Program-made: the position numbers and the translations under genes
Notes under the pieces: model-generated
The model's database searches: none
Told to the model about the DNA's origin: nothing
The model's input: the letters and a program-made list of their open reading frames with translations, nothing else
Shown: piece after piece, positions 25,134 through 35,499 of the stretch
Layout of the letters: every line of letters begins with the position of its first letter
How positions within the stretch are numbered: the first letter of the stretch is position 1
Assembly (NCBI GenBank): GCA_024638885.1
Contig: JAHEJL010000002.1
Coordinates: 186,001-250,000 of the forward strand
Direction: 5' to 3'
DNA from: Coraliomargarita sp.
GTDB taxonomy: Bacteria; Verrucomicrobiota; Verrucomicrobiia; Opitutales; UBA953
DNA: 64,000 nucleotides

Positions 25134-28100
25134 GCGATTTTCTCCGCATCATCGAAGCATGGGTGAGGCGCAGGGGCATCTTCCTGCCGCGTGCTTACCT
25201 GCTCGGGGTGCTCGGGGTCCTCTCCGCGCTCGTCGCGGCGATGTCCGTGCCCGCTAGCCGCGAGGGTTTGGCCACGGTAGCGCTGCATGATTTCTTCCTG
25301 GGGTCCGCTCTCTGCATGGCGGCGCCGCTTTTCCTCTGCGACCCCGTCAGAGGTCGGACGCCGTTGTGGGCTTTCTTCCATCTGGTGTGCTTGCTGGTCG
25401 CCGGATCGCTGGCGCTCTTCTTCCTAGGGTTCTGCGATCTGCTGCAGCGCGACGACCGTGCTTTCTTCGCCTTATCATCGTGTTTGCTGGCCGTTGTCGT
25501 CGGAAGGCTGTACGTGGCAGACTTCTGTTTGTCGCTGTTCGCCAGAGGCATGGTCGCCTCTGAAGTCTCCCGGGATCGCCTATTGTCGGCCTACGCGCGC
25601 ATGCTCGACGTCGACCATGCCCGCTTCGGACTGAGTCCTCCGCCTGTCGCCGCCAAGCTTTTGCTGGCCATCCGTGAACGCGTCTTACGTATCCTTGGTC
25701 TTCGCCGCACGCGCAGCCTGCCGGTCGAGTGCGCTTTCGGCGCCGTCGTGGACGGCTTGGCATCGGACTTGGAGGCCAATCCCAGTTACGCCAATCTGAA
25801 GCGTTACGCCTCTGCGATGCGCGCGGAGATCAGGTTGCACCAGGTCGTCCTGGCTTCCGCCGTCGGCCATCCCGAAGAACTTCATGCCCGTGACGTCGCC
25901 GAAAGGTGGCCCTCGGGCTTCTTCGATCGCTGGACCTTGCTTTGCAAGGCCTACCAGCGCTGTTCTTCGCGATCGCGCGGCTCCGATGCTGAAGCCAACC
26001 TTTCGGAATTCCGCCTCAAGGTGATGATTCCCATGCTGGAATCGGCCAGAAGCGTGATGATGGTCGTCCATGCGTCCGATGCCTCCGGCGACAAGGACCT
26101 TGCGTCGGCATTAGCCGCCTTCCGCATCGATGGCCGTGTCTCGACGCAGCATATCCGGTCAGACTTCGACCGCGCCGTCCTGTCTTTTCGCCGACCAGGG
26201 GTGACTCCGCGTGCCCGTCTGGCGTTCCTTATCTTGGCGCATGCGGCGGCCGAGGCTGTCCCTTCGGATTATCTCGCCGTCTATGGAAACGAGGTCTCGG
26301 GTGAGGCGGAGTGGAAACGGAACGGACTGCCGCCTTTGATCTGTGCATTGTTCGCGGTCATCGCCTACCGCCGTCAGGTCGAGTCCGGCGGCCTCACGAC
26401 CTCGCAGTCCGGTCCTGTGTTCGCCCGATTGGTGCGGGCTTCGGTGCGTGCAGGGTTCGACGACAAGGACTACCCAGAGGCCGTATGGGGCGCATCGCTG
26501 CGTTCCTCGTCGATGCAATGGGATAACTTCGCCCAAGGCCTCAAGCCGCATGTCATCGAGGCGCGCATCCCGATGGACGAGAAGGACGAGCCTGGGGTCG
26601 GCAGGATCAGCATCGCCAACGCTTTCGCAGTCTTGGTCGTTTCCGTCACGCTGATCTTCTTCACCTTCGTCTCTCCTTTCTGGTTGTCTAAGCAGAAGGT
26701 GTTTCATGACCTTTTCGGGCCCTTCCAGCGTGCGCATACGAAAGCCAGGTCGATCGACCTGGCTTCCGACGGCGAAAGCGTCGCGGTCGCCACCCGAGAC
26801 CAAGGTCTGCTCACGATCGATGTCCGCAACTATGGCGTCAGCAGTTACGGATTGAGCGCCGGTTTATCCTCGGTGGAAATATCCGATGTCGTCGCCCTTA
26901 AGGATGACGCCTTCGCCTTGTCTACCGAGGGTCTGTACGGATCAAAGGGACTCGATTTCTTCAGGGCCGGCCGAGGCTCGGCGCTGATCGGTCTGCCTGA
27001 CGATGACCACACGTCGCTCACCTCCGAAGCTCCGTTGACCATGGTGAACGTCGGCAAGGACGCGTTGTTCGTCTTCCGCAAGGGGTTGCTCTATTATGAT
27101 GCCAATCGGAGGGTGCTCGTCTCGGTGCCCGGTGCCCCGACCGACATCATCAACGCCTGCGGCAGTAAGCTCGTCGAAGGCAGGGCATGGCTTCTCTGCG
27201 CCGGTACCGGCACCAACCCGAATGTGGTGCGTGAGGTCGTGCGAGATTCGCAAGGGAGGTTCAGTTTCATCGATCTCCAGTCGGGGGTTTCCCTCAATCC
27301 CTCCAAGATCTTCCATGACGGGGTCTCGCTCTGGTGCGTCGATCGAAAGCAGGCCGGGGTCTTCATGTTCAAGGACGGTGCTTGGAAGATGCGGGCAGGT
27401 TCGCCTCCCCAGGCCAAGGCTGACGGCGGGGTGGCTACGGCGGAAGGGCTGGTCGTAAGCCGTCGCTCTTCACCGGCTATGTCCGACGTGCTTTGGATGG
27501 TGAAGGCAGGCAAGATCTTCGCACGGCCTATCCCGCACGACCCCATGCAGGCTGAACTGCCGTGGCCCTGGAAGGAACTCGCCGTCATCGAGAAGGACTA
27601 TCTCGGTCAGGTCTACGGTTTCGCCCTGGGTGATGTGGGCTATCTGGTCGTTCCCTATGTCGATAAGGTCGTGCTGATCACTTACCGTGAGCCGGACAGC
27701 ACCGTCGTGTCACGCATGCTCCTTCCTAAATCCGACACGCGACTGAGGGCGGTCGATGTCGGGGCGGGGGAGGTGGCCTTGGCCACTGCCGACTCGGTCG
27801 AATCCCAGGTCTATCTGGTCGACCACCGCAGTTTCTGCATGCTTGCCCAGGATCAGGTCCGTGCCGCCTGGCCGTCCCCCGTCCAGTCTTCGGCATTCCT
27901 TTCCGAAGCCTTCAAACTCGATGATATCTTCGGCGTCTGCAAGGTAGGGTCATCGACTTACCAATTCGACTCCAAGGGACGTTGGTTGAGGCATGACACC
28001 GATCGTCATGGTCTTGTGAATTCCGGTAGGGAGTCGGTTCCCGTGGTCGAGCCTGCGCACCTTCTGGAGCGAATGAAGGGAGTCAGGGTCAGGACCGTCA

Positions 28101-31100
28101 CGCAGTCCGCCGATGGCGAAAAGGCGCTGATAGCCACCAACTACGGGTTGCACGAGGTCCTCCTTGGTTCCCTCGGGACGGCGACTCCAAAGGTGGACGA
28201 GATCGTGACCGAGCCGAGGGACCTGCCGGCGCTCACTTCGACGCCTTTCGGTGTCAGTGACACGATGGGTGGTCCTGAGGTCTATTTCAGCTTGGCGAAG
28301 GAGCCGTCACAATCCGAGGCTGACCGAAAATTGGCACATATCTGGAGGCTCAATCAGCCCCTGCGGATCACTAGCACCTGGGTCGGACAGCCTGCCGGGG
28401 ATGGCGCTACCAGGATTTTTGCCGACACCCTTACCCGTGTCCGGATTGACCTTCCGGGCGGTGACTTGGCCTATGGTGCGCCTATCGCCCTGAACGAAAA
28501 TCACCGGCTGATCTTCCGTGATCTGGCGGATGACGTCTGGAAGACCTCTTCTTCGGATGGTGTCTGGACCGACGTCGGCAACGCCTCCGGGGGTGGCACC
28601 GCGATCAGGCAACGTGGAGGTGATAAGTCCGATGGCGACGTCACCCGTATCTCGCAGCTCATTCCAGCCGGCGGCAAGATCTCCGAACGTCCGCTCTGGA
28701 TTTCGCCCAGGGTCGTCCCGAAGGGTTCCCTGCTTAACTCCTCCGCGGTCGTTCCGGTCATGGGACGTGGCTTCGTGTTTCCGACCGACGAAGGCTTCTG
28801 GTCATACGACCCCTTCAACCGCGGATGGTCGCGACTGATGGGCAAGGCGTCGGGTAAGGTCGAGTCGTACAGGTTGCTGTCGGATGATATCCGGCATGCT
28901 TCGGGCGCCGCCGTGGTCTCGTGGTGGGCGGATGATGCCAGCAACGTCTATGGCGTGGGTCTTGCGCGGGCCGCCCAGTTCGATGCCGTCGGAAGGATCA
29001 CGTCCGGGGTGGCCATGGCCGATTCGTATTTCGCCCTCAATGAGGGCAATGCGCTCCACTCCTTTGACCTCAATACCGGTGCGACGCGCAAGTTGTTCGC
29101 GCCGATCTCTCCCATGGGCGGAAGCTCGCCGGCTGTCGCGGTCGAATCCGGTGAACGCGGGCTGACCTTCCTTCCTGCCGGGGGTGGGCGCGTCATGACT
29201 CTCGATGACGATGACAGGTTCGTGGCGGACAAAGGGCCGGTGATGAAATCCATCTTCGCTCTGGACGGACGCATCGTCGGTTTGTCGGAGATCAAGGGAG
29301 TGGAATGCCTCGTGCCGGTCTTCGCTCCGGATAACCCGGTCGGGTCGGGCTTGGTGTCGGCCCAGTCCATCGGAGATAGCGCGATCGCGATGTCGGCTTC
29401 CGGCGCGGTCTGGAGGGCAGGCTTCTCGGATGGGGTCCTGGAGGCCCGTATCATCGGAAACCATAAGACCTCGGAGCCGGTTTCGCTCTCAGCCAAGCTT
29501 AAGGCCGCTTATTCTTTCGGGGGCGCATTGTTCGTTTCGGCGGACAAGGGGGTGCATTACAGGCCTGACTTTACGGCCGCAGGGCAGACTCCGGGGTTCC
29601 ATAAGATCTCATGGGCCGATGCCGATTGGTTCGAAGAAGTTGCGGCCTTGGGCGGGGCCGCGCCTGCCGGCGGCCTGGGTTGCTTCTCCGTCACCGACAA
29701 GGTCGAGTTTTCCTTGGTCGTGCGCGACGCCAAGGAGGATTTCAAGGTCATCAGCGGGCTGGATGTCCCGGTCTTCGGTCCAGGCGGCATGGCTTACCGT
29801 CAGGCTGCCGGCGGCTGTGTGGCTGCATTCGACGAAAACAACAAAGTGCTGCTAGGCGGAGCGACCAGCCTGGGGCGTAACGCCAAGGTCCATCCCTTCC
29901 GTGAGGGGGTGCTCGTGCTTTCCCGTGCCTATGGTGCCGGTATCTCCTATTACCGGCCCAGCCGTGGAACCGACGAAGCACTTGGCTTCGTCCGTGCGGA
30001 TGGCACCCGGATTGCCAGGCCCTTCGGAGCGGGCGTAGATTTCCTCTATGTTTCCAGTTCGCCGGCCGATCTTCCGTTGATCTCGGAAGGCCCGATCTTA
30101 GGCCGGGTGTCGGCGGGCATGACGGATGTCGAAGTGCTTTCTGAGAACGCCAAGAATCCGGTGGCTAGGGCGGGGGTCGTCCGTTGGCTCGAGAACGGTA
30201 ATCTCATGGGAACCTCGCCTGCCGGCGGTACCGCGGTGACGAAGGAGCAACTGCCCGCAACGTCCGCCAGTCCCGCAAAGGTGACGGAGGTCCACGTGCC
30301 CGAGGGGCAGGGGCGTCTCGACCTGCTTGTCGACGGGCTGCTGGTCGAGGCCGACCTGAGTGCTGATACCTTCAAGAAGGTCAAGGCAGCCGATTCGATG
30401 ATGCCCTATTCCGGCGGCGTGCTGGCGGCGTCGCGTGCTTCTGATGATACCTGGATCCTTTCCGACGGGACGGTCCCCTTGCCGGGGCTGCTCAAGGAGG
30501 TCGGCGCGACACGCCTTGGCGTATCAGCCGGATTCGTCACCGTGTTCGATCCGTTCTCCGAGGGGGCTGCCATGAAGGTCCGGGCCGTACCTGTCTCCGG
30601 TACCGGCGCGGCGATCTCATTTTCATGCAGGGTGGCTCCTCGGAGCGAGCTCCTGCTTGCTGATGGAACGATGGTCCAGCTCGGCCGACGGCTTTTCCAT
30701 GCGTCAAACGACACGCTCTTAAGCTATGACCTGGACCGAGGCGAATGGTCCGAACCCTCGCTTCCTTCCGGGTTCAAGGCCTCTTCCTTGAGGCGACATA
30801 AGGATGGGAGCTTCTATGCCGTCGACGGTGCGAACGGCGATGCGGTGATGCTGCAAGCGGGTTCGCCGGTCATCGGGGAGGTCGCGAAGGGGAAGGCCTA
30901 CGGTATCTCCAAGGAGGGGGCCTTGGTGCAGGTAGGTGTTTCGCCGGACGGTCTTCCTTCGCTTCGCGCGGGTCTTCGTCCTGTGCGTAGCGGCTTGGAT
31001 GATTGGCCGCGTCAGAATATCAGCTTCACGCCCCAATCCCTTTCGTTCACCGGATCGCGCGGCGATGTCACCCTGCTTGCTGAGTCTCCGTCGGCTGGAA

Positions 31101-34100
31101 AAGTAACCCTTTACGTTAAGACCGCCGGTCTCATCCGACGCATGGACCTCGAGCTGCCGGTTCCCTTCGCATCGGTCATCGTTTGCGAGCGGCCGGATGG
31201 TTTCATCCTCACCGACATGGAAACATTCGCGGAGGTCGTCGACGTAAGCCCGAGCGGTGATGTTTCCTTGTCGCAGGCACCTTACGCTCCGGAACTCTTA
31301 GGACGCGTGCTGATGCCTTCAAAGGCGCCCGATGGATGGATCAGGGTCGCCGACAGTTACTTCCATCGTTCTGGCTATGAGAGCGGAAAGTTGGTCAGAC
31401 CTGATTCGCCTGTCAGGATCGCAGGGCAGGCCCTGATGGTCTCGGTAAGGAGGGTGCTCTCAGGCGGGATTTCGGAGGTGGTCGATGAAGTCGAGGTTGC
31501 TTGCCCCGATTTCAACGCCTTCTCCGTCATCCATCCTGATTTCGAGAAAATGAGCGCGCGTGATTTTCCTCGTTTCGAGGGAGGTCTTTTCTACGCGGAT
31601 TTTGATGGCAAGAGATTGCCGGTGTTACCTCGCAAGGTGTCCTCCATGGCGCCTGCCAAAATCGACCTGGTAAGGCAGCTGGCAGTGACCGCCTCAGGTC
31701 AGCTTTGCCAGCTGGACGGGCAGGGTGGCTTGTGGCTCCGAGATCCTGTTTCCGGCTTACGCAAGTACCTCCGGGAGGTAGATGCGAATGCTTCCTTCGC
31801 CTATGCGCGACGAAAGGACGGAGGCGGTCTGGTGGTCATGCTCCGTGCCGCCGGACGTCAGGCCATCCTGGGTGGAGACGGGCAGCCTGAGGGTACCGGT
31901 TCCGACCTCGCTGAAACCGCGGCTTCGGTCTGTGGGTTTTCGGTGGTTTCAGGTGCCTTGCGAGCTGATGCCAGGGTAGGCGGATTCGATTTCAAGCTAT
32001 CCTCCAGGTATCCGGTCGGAATCTCAGCCGATGGGTGGGTCGTCCCTGGGGCCGCATCCGTTCCGAAGCTCAGGCATACCGTCGATGGGGAATGGTTGTT
32101 GGAGTTCGTGGCATCTTCCGATGGGGCGAAAGCCTTGCTTCATGTGCCCGCCGTCGGAGGGCGTCGATTCATGAGCGCCAGGCTTGTCGAGGCGACGGCC
32201 TTTTCACCCGACATCACGGTGGTCGATTTCAGCGTGGGTGGATTCGGTTTCTCGCAGGCCTCCGGCGCCCTTTCTGTCAGCTGCGCCGGAGTGTCAGGCC
32301 CGATACCTTTCCTGGCTGGTGGCGGCATCGAGCCCGACCACTACCAGCGTTTCATCAGCGTCGAGTCCGGTGGTGTCCGTCATCTCGTCAATGTGAGCAC
32401 CGCATCGGGCCGGGTATACGTGCGCGAATGGCTCGCCCCGACCGTGCTTGGCCTGCCTCGCGAGTGCGAGCGACCGAGGCAGTCGCTTGTCCCGGATCTC
32501 GCCGTCAGCTTCGGTGGAAATGGTTACCTTCGTTCTGGCGGAGTTTGGAGCCAAATCGAAATCGAAGGCGCACGGCCAAGGCTCGTCGACCGCAGGGGGT
32601 CGCCAGTCACCGATTGGGGGGAGCTGCGCAAGGCGGATGCATCCAGGTGGGCGTTCGAGGGCGGCGTCATCAAGGCTAATACGGCGAATGGCTGGGAAGT
32701 TGTCCCTTGCTCGAGCGATCCATTGGCCCTGGCATTCGATCAGCCTTCGGCATCATTCTCAGACTATCGTTCACTGGGTTCAGGAAGGATTGCCTACAGG
32801 TCCAGGCAGACGGATGGGCGTAGGCCGATCTGGTATGCGGTGGGCAAGCAGGGTGGTATGCCTGCTCGGTTCAACGGCGGGCTCCCGGCCGAATTCTCCC
32901 CGCAGGAAACGATGACGAGGTTGGATTCGCTTGGTAATGAGCTCGTGTTCTCGAGGAAGAGCACGTCGACTTACGGGGTGGGCATCAAGGGGGCTTCGAA
33001 GGTGGTCGCGATGCTCGAACTTACCGCCGGTGGACGACTCCCTCACCTTGGAACGTTGGCCGAACCGGTGTCTTCCGGCGGCCATGTCTTCCTCCGTGCG
33101 GGCAAAACATCGTCGCTCACACAGTTGTACGTCCGCGTTTCGGAAGGCGATACGCCGCCGGTGCTTACGCTGACGCCCCCCTCCGTCGTGCCGGGCGCCG
33201 TCGCGAGCGGGCCGGCGAACTGGTGGATCAAGGATGGCAAGATTTCTGTCTCCTGGGATACTTCGCGCGGACTGCTGCTTGGTATTCGTCAGCAGACAGG
33301 TTTGGTTTCTTCGGTCTGCTTGGGCACCTATACGGAAGGTCGCGCCTTCGAGGTCGATGATCCGGCGCGGATCGTGCTTCGCGACGTACGCGCGGAGAGC
33401 ATCGCCTTCTCCTTAGGTTCGGCGCCTGATTCCTTGATCAGGTTCGACTCCTCTTCGCTGGGATCGCTGGTCGGCCTGTCCTCTGTCGAGCCGGTTGTTG
33501 ACGGTTCTTCTCCCGACGTGTTCGGCGGTAAGGATGTTTTTTCGCAGGATGACCTGCGTCCGGTAGAGGTTAATAGCGGAAGGCTGAACGACAAAGTTTT
33601 CAGTTCAAAACTCATCGGTGGGAGCAAACTAGAGGTGCGCCAGGGGCTTTCGATTCCTTTGCATAAGGTCGAGCAGCTCGGTGGTTGGAGCACGCCGCAA
33701 GGCGATGTGACTTCCGCCCTTCGGCTGGCCGATGGCAGGCTTGTCCTGCAGTCCTCGGGTGGAGCTTGGCTCTCCCTTTATGCTCCCACGGGTGAACTTC
33801 TTGCCGGAAGATTCGTCGATAAGTCGAACGGCTCTTGTCTCGGGTGGTCTAAGGTAGACAAGGCTGTCCCACTTTGGGGAGTCGCCGGTAAAGCGCGGGT
33901 GCTGTCTTTGCCGTCGCTCGCGCTGGGAAAATCCGAGGCTTCGGTCGGTACTTATGAGATCGAGGGTGGCCTGTCTCTTGTCGCCAAGCCCGGAAAGCCA
34001 TTCAAGATGGAGGCAGGTGAGATCGTCGTGGATCCATCCCGCTACCCTTCGGTGGATATCATGGATGTCTCTTTGGCCGGCGAAACCCTCCGCATGCAGG

Positions 34101-34990
34101 ATTTCTACGGAGTCAGGTCATTGGTCTCCGGCCACTTAGGGAAATTCACTCCCGGCAAGATCCATGGGGACGCCGAAGGTTCGGTGGGTGTGCGACCCGC
34201 CTTTGGGCAGGTTGCGGAGTGTGGTGCTTGGGCCATTCATCGTAACGAAGATCGTTACGATCTGAGGGTAGGGGCACGGCCGCTGCTGGATCCTTCCGGC
34301 GTTCCTTTTCCTGATACTATCTCGGATTTTGACGGATACGAATCGAGCATGACCTTTGAACACGCCGAACGTCTTGTCGTGATGCGTGCCTCGGCGATCT
34401 CGGATTCTCTGGCGTGGGGCGTCGGGCCTGGGGAGGTCGACAGGCGGCTGGCAGGCTCGCTCCGACTGGCGATTCAGGAATCCGGTACGGACGTCGTCGT
34501 AGACCTTGGGCAGGATGTAGGATTGCAATACGACGTTGGGCGTAAGGTCATCTCCAAGCGCCAGGCCTGCCGCAGGCCGTTGGGGTTCTTCGCCGATGGC
34601 CTGCGAGAGTTTTATTCAAATGACGACTCCAAGTTCGAGATGCGTCAGCGCTTGGCCAAGGATGACCGTGGTCCGGCGGAGGTGAGGTATGCGGGGCCTG
34701 GAGTGTTCTATGGCAATCAGCTGGCTACCGACCATGTTTCCTCGGTCCTGTCCCAGGCCGGAGCGCTTTACGTCCGTCATCCGGCGTCGGCCGGCCAATC
34801 CGCTGGATGGCTTGAGCGCATTCCTTCCAGCGGGAGTTTCATCATCCAGCCCATCCGTGAGCGGGACGGTCCTTCCGCTTCCGTCAAGGTGGCGCCCTCC
34901 ATGACCAGGCCGTGGAGCGAGTTGCGCTTCTGGGGCGTCTCCGACGGGGGCGTTAGTTGGCGGGAGGCCGGCGCCCGCTGGGGTGATTGA
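25130..34990 (+). CDS. Giant membrane-anchored beta-propeller-like protein (3,286 aa)
   Basis: An unbroken 3,286-codon gene, the largest in the window. Four TM helices lie at about 21-41, 54-71, 79-101 and 111-134. A helical region spans about 140-490, and a fifth TM sits at about 499-521 (FAVLVVSVTLIFFTFVSPFWL). The remaining ~2,760 residues are beta-rich with short Gly/Asp-turn repeats such as IDLASDGESVAVATRDQGLL and LHSFDLNTGATRKLF, typical of propeller blades (four short strands, hydrophobic alternation). At 40-60 residues per blade this is room for roughly 45-65 blades, or 6-9 propellers. Propellers bind proteins, glycans or small ligands. The propeller part would be extracytoplasmic if the ~140-490 region is cytoplasmic. 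It matches the large bpX partner of MoxR-vWA ternary systems in position and type. No enzyme motif is seen. The blade count is estimated, not computed. Confidence 0.85.
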   Translation: MSDFLRIIEAWVRRRGIFLPRAYLLGVLGVLSALVAAMSVPASREGLATVALHDFFLGSALCMAAPLFLCDPVRGRTPLWAFFHLVCLLVAGSLALFFLGFCDLLQRDDRAFFALSSCLLAVVVGRLYVADFCLSLFARGMVASEVSRDRLLSAYARMLDVDHARFGLSPPPVAAKLLLAIRERVLRILGLRRTRSLPVECAFGAVVDGLASDLEANPSYANLKRYASAMRAEIRLHQVVLASAVGHPEELHARDVAERWPSGFFDRWTLLCKAYQRCSSRSRGSDAEANLSEFRLKVMIPMLESARSVMMVVHASDASGDKDLASALAAFRIDGRVSTQHIRSDFDRAVLSFRRPGVTPRARLAFLILAHAAAEAVPSDYLAVYGNEVSGEAEWKRNGLPPLICALFAVIAYRRQVESGGLTTSQSGPVFARLVRASVRAGFDDKDYPEAVWGASLRSSSMQWDNFAQGLKPHVIEARIPMDEKDEPGVGRISIANAFAVLVVSVTLIFFTFVSPFWLSKQKVFHDLFGPFQRAHTKARSIDLASDGESVAVATRDQGLLTIDVRNYGVSSYGLSAGLSSVEISDVVALKDDAFALSTEGLYGSKGLDFFRAGRGSALIGLPDDDHTSLTSEAPLTMVNVGKDALFVFRKGLLYYDANRRVLVSVPGAPTDIINACGSKLVEGRAWLLCAGTGTNPNVVREVVRDSQGRFSFIDLQSGVSLNPSKIFHDGVSLWCVDRKQAGVFMFKDGAWKMRAGSPPQAKADGGVATAEGLVVSRRSSPAMSDVLWMVKAGKIFARPIPHDPMQAELPWPWKELAVIEKDYLGQVYGFALGDVGYLVVPYVDKVVLITYREPDSTVVSRMLLPKSDTRLRAVDVGAGEVALATADSVESQVYLVDHRSFCMLAQDQVRAAWPSPVQSSAFLSEAFKLDDIFGVCKVGSSTYQFDSKGRWLRHDTDRHGLVNSGRESVPVVEPAHLLERMKGVRVRTVTQSADGEKALIATNYGLHEVLLGSLGTATPKVDEIVTEPRDLPALTSTPFGVSDTMGGPEVYFSLAKEPSQSEADRKLAHIWRLNQPLRITSTWVGQPAGDGATRIFADTLTRVRIDLPGGDLAYGAPIALNENHRLIFRDLADDVWKTSSSDGVWTDVGNASGGGTAIRQRGGDKSDGDVTRISQLIPAGGKISERPLWISPRVVPKGSLLNSSAVVPVMGRGFVFPTDEGFWSYDPFNRGWSRLMGKASGKVESYRLLSDDIRHASGAAVVSWWADDASNVYGVGLARAAQFDAVGRITSGVAMADSYFALNEGNALHSFDLNTGATRKLFAPISPMGGSSPAVAVESGERGLTFLPAGGGRVMTLDDDDRFVADKGPVMKSIFALDGRIVGLSEIKGVECLVPVFAPDNPVGSGLVSAQSIGDSAIAMSASGAVWRAGFSDGVLEARIIGNHKTSEPVSLSAKLKAAYSFGGALFVSADKGVHYRPDFTAAGQTPGFHKISWADADWFEEVAALGGAAPAGGLGCFSVTDKVEFSLVVRDAKEDFKVISGLDVPVFGPGGMAYRQAAGGCVAAFDENNKVLLGGATSLGRNAKVHPFREGVLVLSRAYGAGISYYRPSRGTDEALGFVRADGTRIARPFGAGVDFLYVSSSPADLPLISEGPILGRVSAGMTDVEVLSENAKNPVARAGVVRWLENGNLMGTSPAGGTAVTKEQLPATSASPAKVTEVHVPEGQGRLDLLVDGLLVEADLSADTFKKVKAADSMMPYSGGVLAASRASDDTWILSDGTVPLPGLLKEVGATRLGVSAGFVTVFDPFSEGAAMKVRAVPVSGTGAAISFSCRVAPRSELLLADGTMVQLGRRLFHASNDTLLSYDLDRGEWSEPSLPSGFKASSLRRHKDGSFYAVDGANGDAVMLQAGSPVIGEVAKGKAYGISKEGALVQVGVSPDGLPSLRAGLRPVRSGLDDWPRQNISFTPQSLSFTGSRGDVTLLAESPSAGKVTLYVKTAGLIRRMDLELPVPFASVIVCERPDGFILTDMETFAEVVDVSPSGDVSLSQAPYAPELLGRVLMPSKAPDGWIRVADSYFHRSGYESGKLVRPDSPVRIAGQALMVSVRRVLSGGISEVVDEVEVACPDFNAFSVIHPDFEKMSARDFPRFEGGLFYADFDGKRLPVLPRKVSSMAPAKIDLVRQLAVTASGQLCQLDGQGGLWLRDPVSGLRKYLREVDANASFAYARRKDGGGLVVMLRAAGRQAILGGDGQPEGTGSDLAETAASVCGFSVVSGALRADARVGGFDFKLSSRYPVGISADGWVVPGAASVPKLRHTVDGEWLLEFVASSDGAKALLHVPAVGGRRFMSARLVEATAFSPDITVVDFSVGGFGFSQASGALSVSCAGVSGPIPFLAGGGIEPDHYQRFISVESGGVRHLVNVSTASGRVYVREWLAPTVLGLPRECERPRQSLVPDLAVSFGGNGYLRSGGVWSQIEIEGARPRLVDRRGSPVTDWGELRKADASRWAFEGGVIKANTANGWEVVPCSSDPLALAFDQPSASFSDYRSLGSGRIAYRSRQTDGRRPIWYAVGKQGGMPARFNGGLPAEFSPQETMTRLDSLGNELVFSRKSTSTYGVGIKGASKVVAMLELTAGGRLPHLGTLAEPVSSGGHVFLRAGKTSSLTQLYVRVSEGDTPPVLTLTPPSVVPGAVASGPANWWIKDGKISVSWDTSRGLLLGIRQQTGLVSSVCLGTYTEGRAFEVDDPARIVLRDVRAESIAFSLGSAPDSLIRFDSSSLGSLVGLSSVEPVVDGSSPDVFGGKDVFSQDDLRPVEVNSGRLNDKVFSSKLIGGSKLEVRQGLSIPLHKVEQLGGWSTPQGDVTSALRLADGRLVLQSSGGAWLSLYAPTGELLAGRFVDKSNGSCLGWSKVDKAVPLWGVAGKARVLSLPSLALGKSEASVGTYEIEGGLSLVAKPGKPFKMEAGEIVVDPSRYPSVDIMDVSLAGETLRMQDFYGVRSLVSGHLGKFTPGKIHGDAEGSVGVRPAFGQVAECGAWAIHRNEDRYDLRVGARPLLDPSGVPFPDTISDFDGYESSMTFEHAERLVVMRASAISDSLAWGVGPGEVDRRLAGSLRLAIQESGTDVVVDLGQDVGLQYDVGRKVISKRQACRRPLGFFADGLREFYSNDDSKFEMRQRLAKDDRGPAEVRYAGPGVFYGNQLATDHVSSVLSQAGALYVRHPASAGQSAGWLERIPSSGSFIIQPIRERDGPSASVKVAPSMTRPWSELRFWGVSDGGVSWREAGARWGD

Positions 34991-35021
34991 CACCTGATGA
35001 CACCCCGCTCATTTTCCTACT

Positions 35022-35459
35022 ATGTTTATACCAGATAACGTCATGGCGATGAAGGCTCTCGCGGGCCTCGATCCTGCAAGGCGCGATTTCGCGAACCATC
35101 TCGCGGATAGGATCTGTCTGCTCCCGCAGGAGACGCTTCATGACGAGAGGCGTATCAGGAGCGAAATGCTCCTTGAGCTCCAGGGTAGATTCAGTCCCGA
35201 GGAGGCTGCCCGGATTTCCTATACTTCGGCCGACGTGCTTGTCGCCATCGCATTGGCGATCGCCAAGGAAAGGCATGAGGCCGCCGAGAGGGCGAAACGT
35301 CTTTCCCTCGCCATCTACGTGATCGTGGGTGTTCTTGCTTCCGTCGCCATCATCGCGGTGTACCTTTTCCTCAGCCAGGATCCTCCCAAGCCTGCGAAAG
35401 CCGAAACGAAGTCGGAAACCAAGACGGAGCAGCAGGCCAACCCGGCGCCTAAGCGTTAG
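35022..35459 (+). CDS. Small single-pass membrane protein closing the operon
   Basis: 145 aa from the ATG at 35022; an ATG at 35043 (MAMKALAGLDPARR) is an equally good start. The N-terminal ~95 residues are helical and charged. One TM is at about 100-123 (LAIYVIVGVLASVAIIAVYLFL), and the short Lys/Glu/Pro tail would face the other side. It lies 31 bp after the giant gene. TTGACA at 34987 is a possible -35 box, but no good -10 is properly spaced. It may be a tail-anchored regulator of the complex; function unknown. It converges on the Sel1-repeat gene. Confidence 0.65.
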   Translation: MFIPDNVMAMKALAGLDPARRDFANHLADRICLLPQETLHDERRIRSEMLLELQGRFSPEEAARISYTSADVLVAIALAIAKERHEAAERAKRLSLAIYVIVGVLASVAIIAVYLFLSQDPPKPAKAETKSETKTEQQANPAPKR

Positions 35460-35499
35460 GCTTTCATTCCGCGGTTTGCCTCCATTCGGGTAGGTCACC

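Noticed and set aside
19359..34990. TerC/TerD or other tellurite-resistance genes expected with TerY
   Set aside because: None found in the window; TerY-P triads can occur without them.
34987..35020. Promoter for the 145-aa membrane protein (TTGACA at 34987)
   Set aside because: No -10 box at 16-18 bp; the next TA-rich hexamer is 25 bp away.
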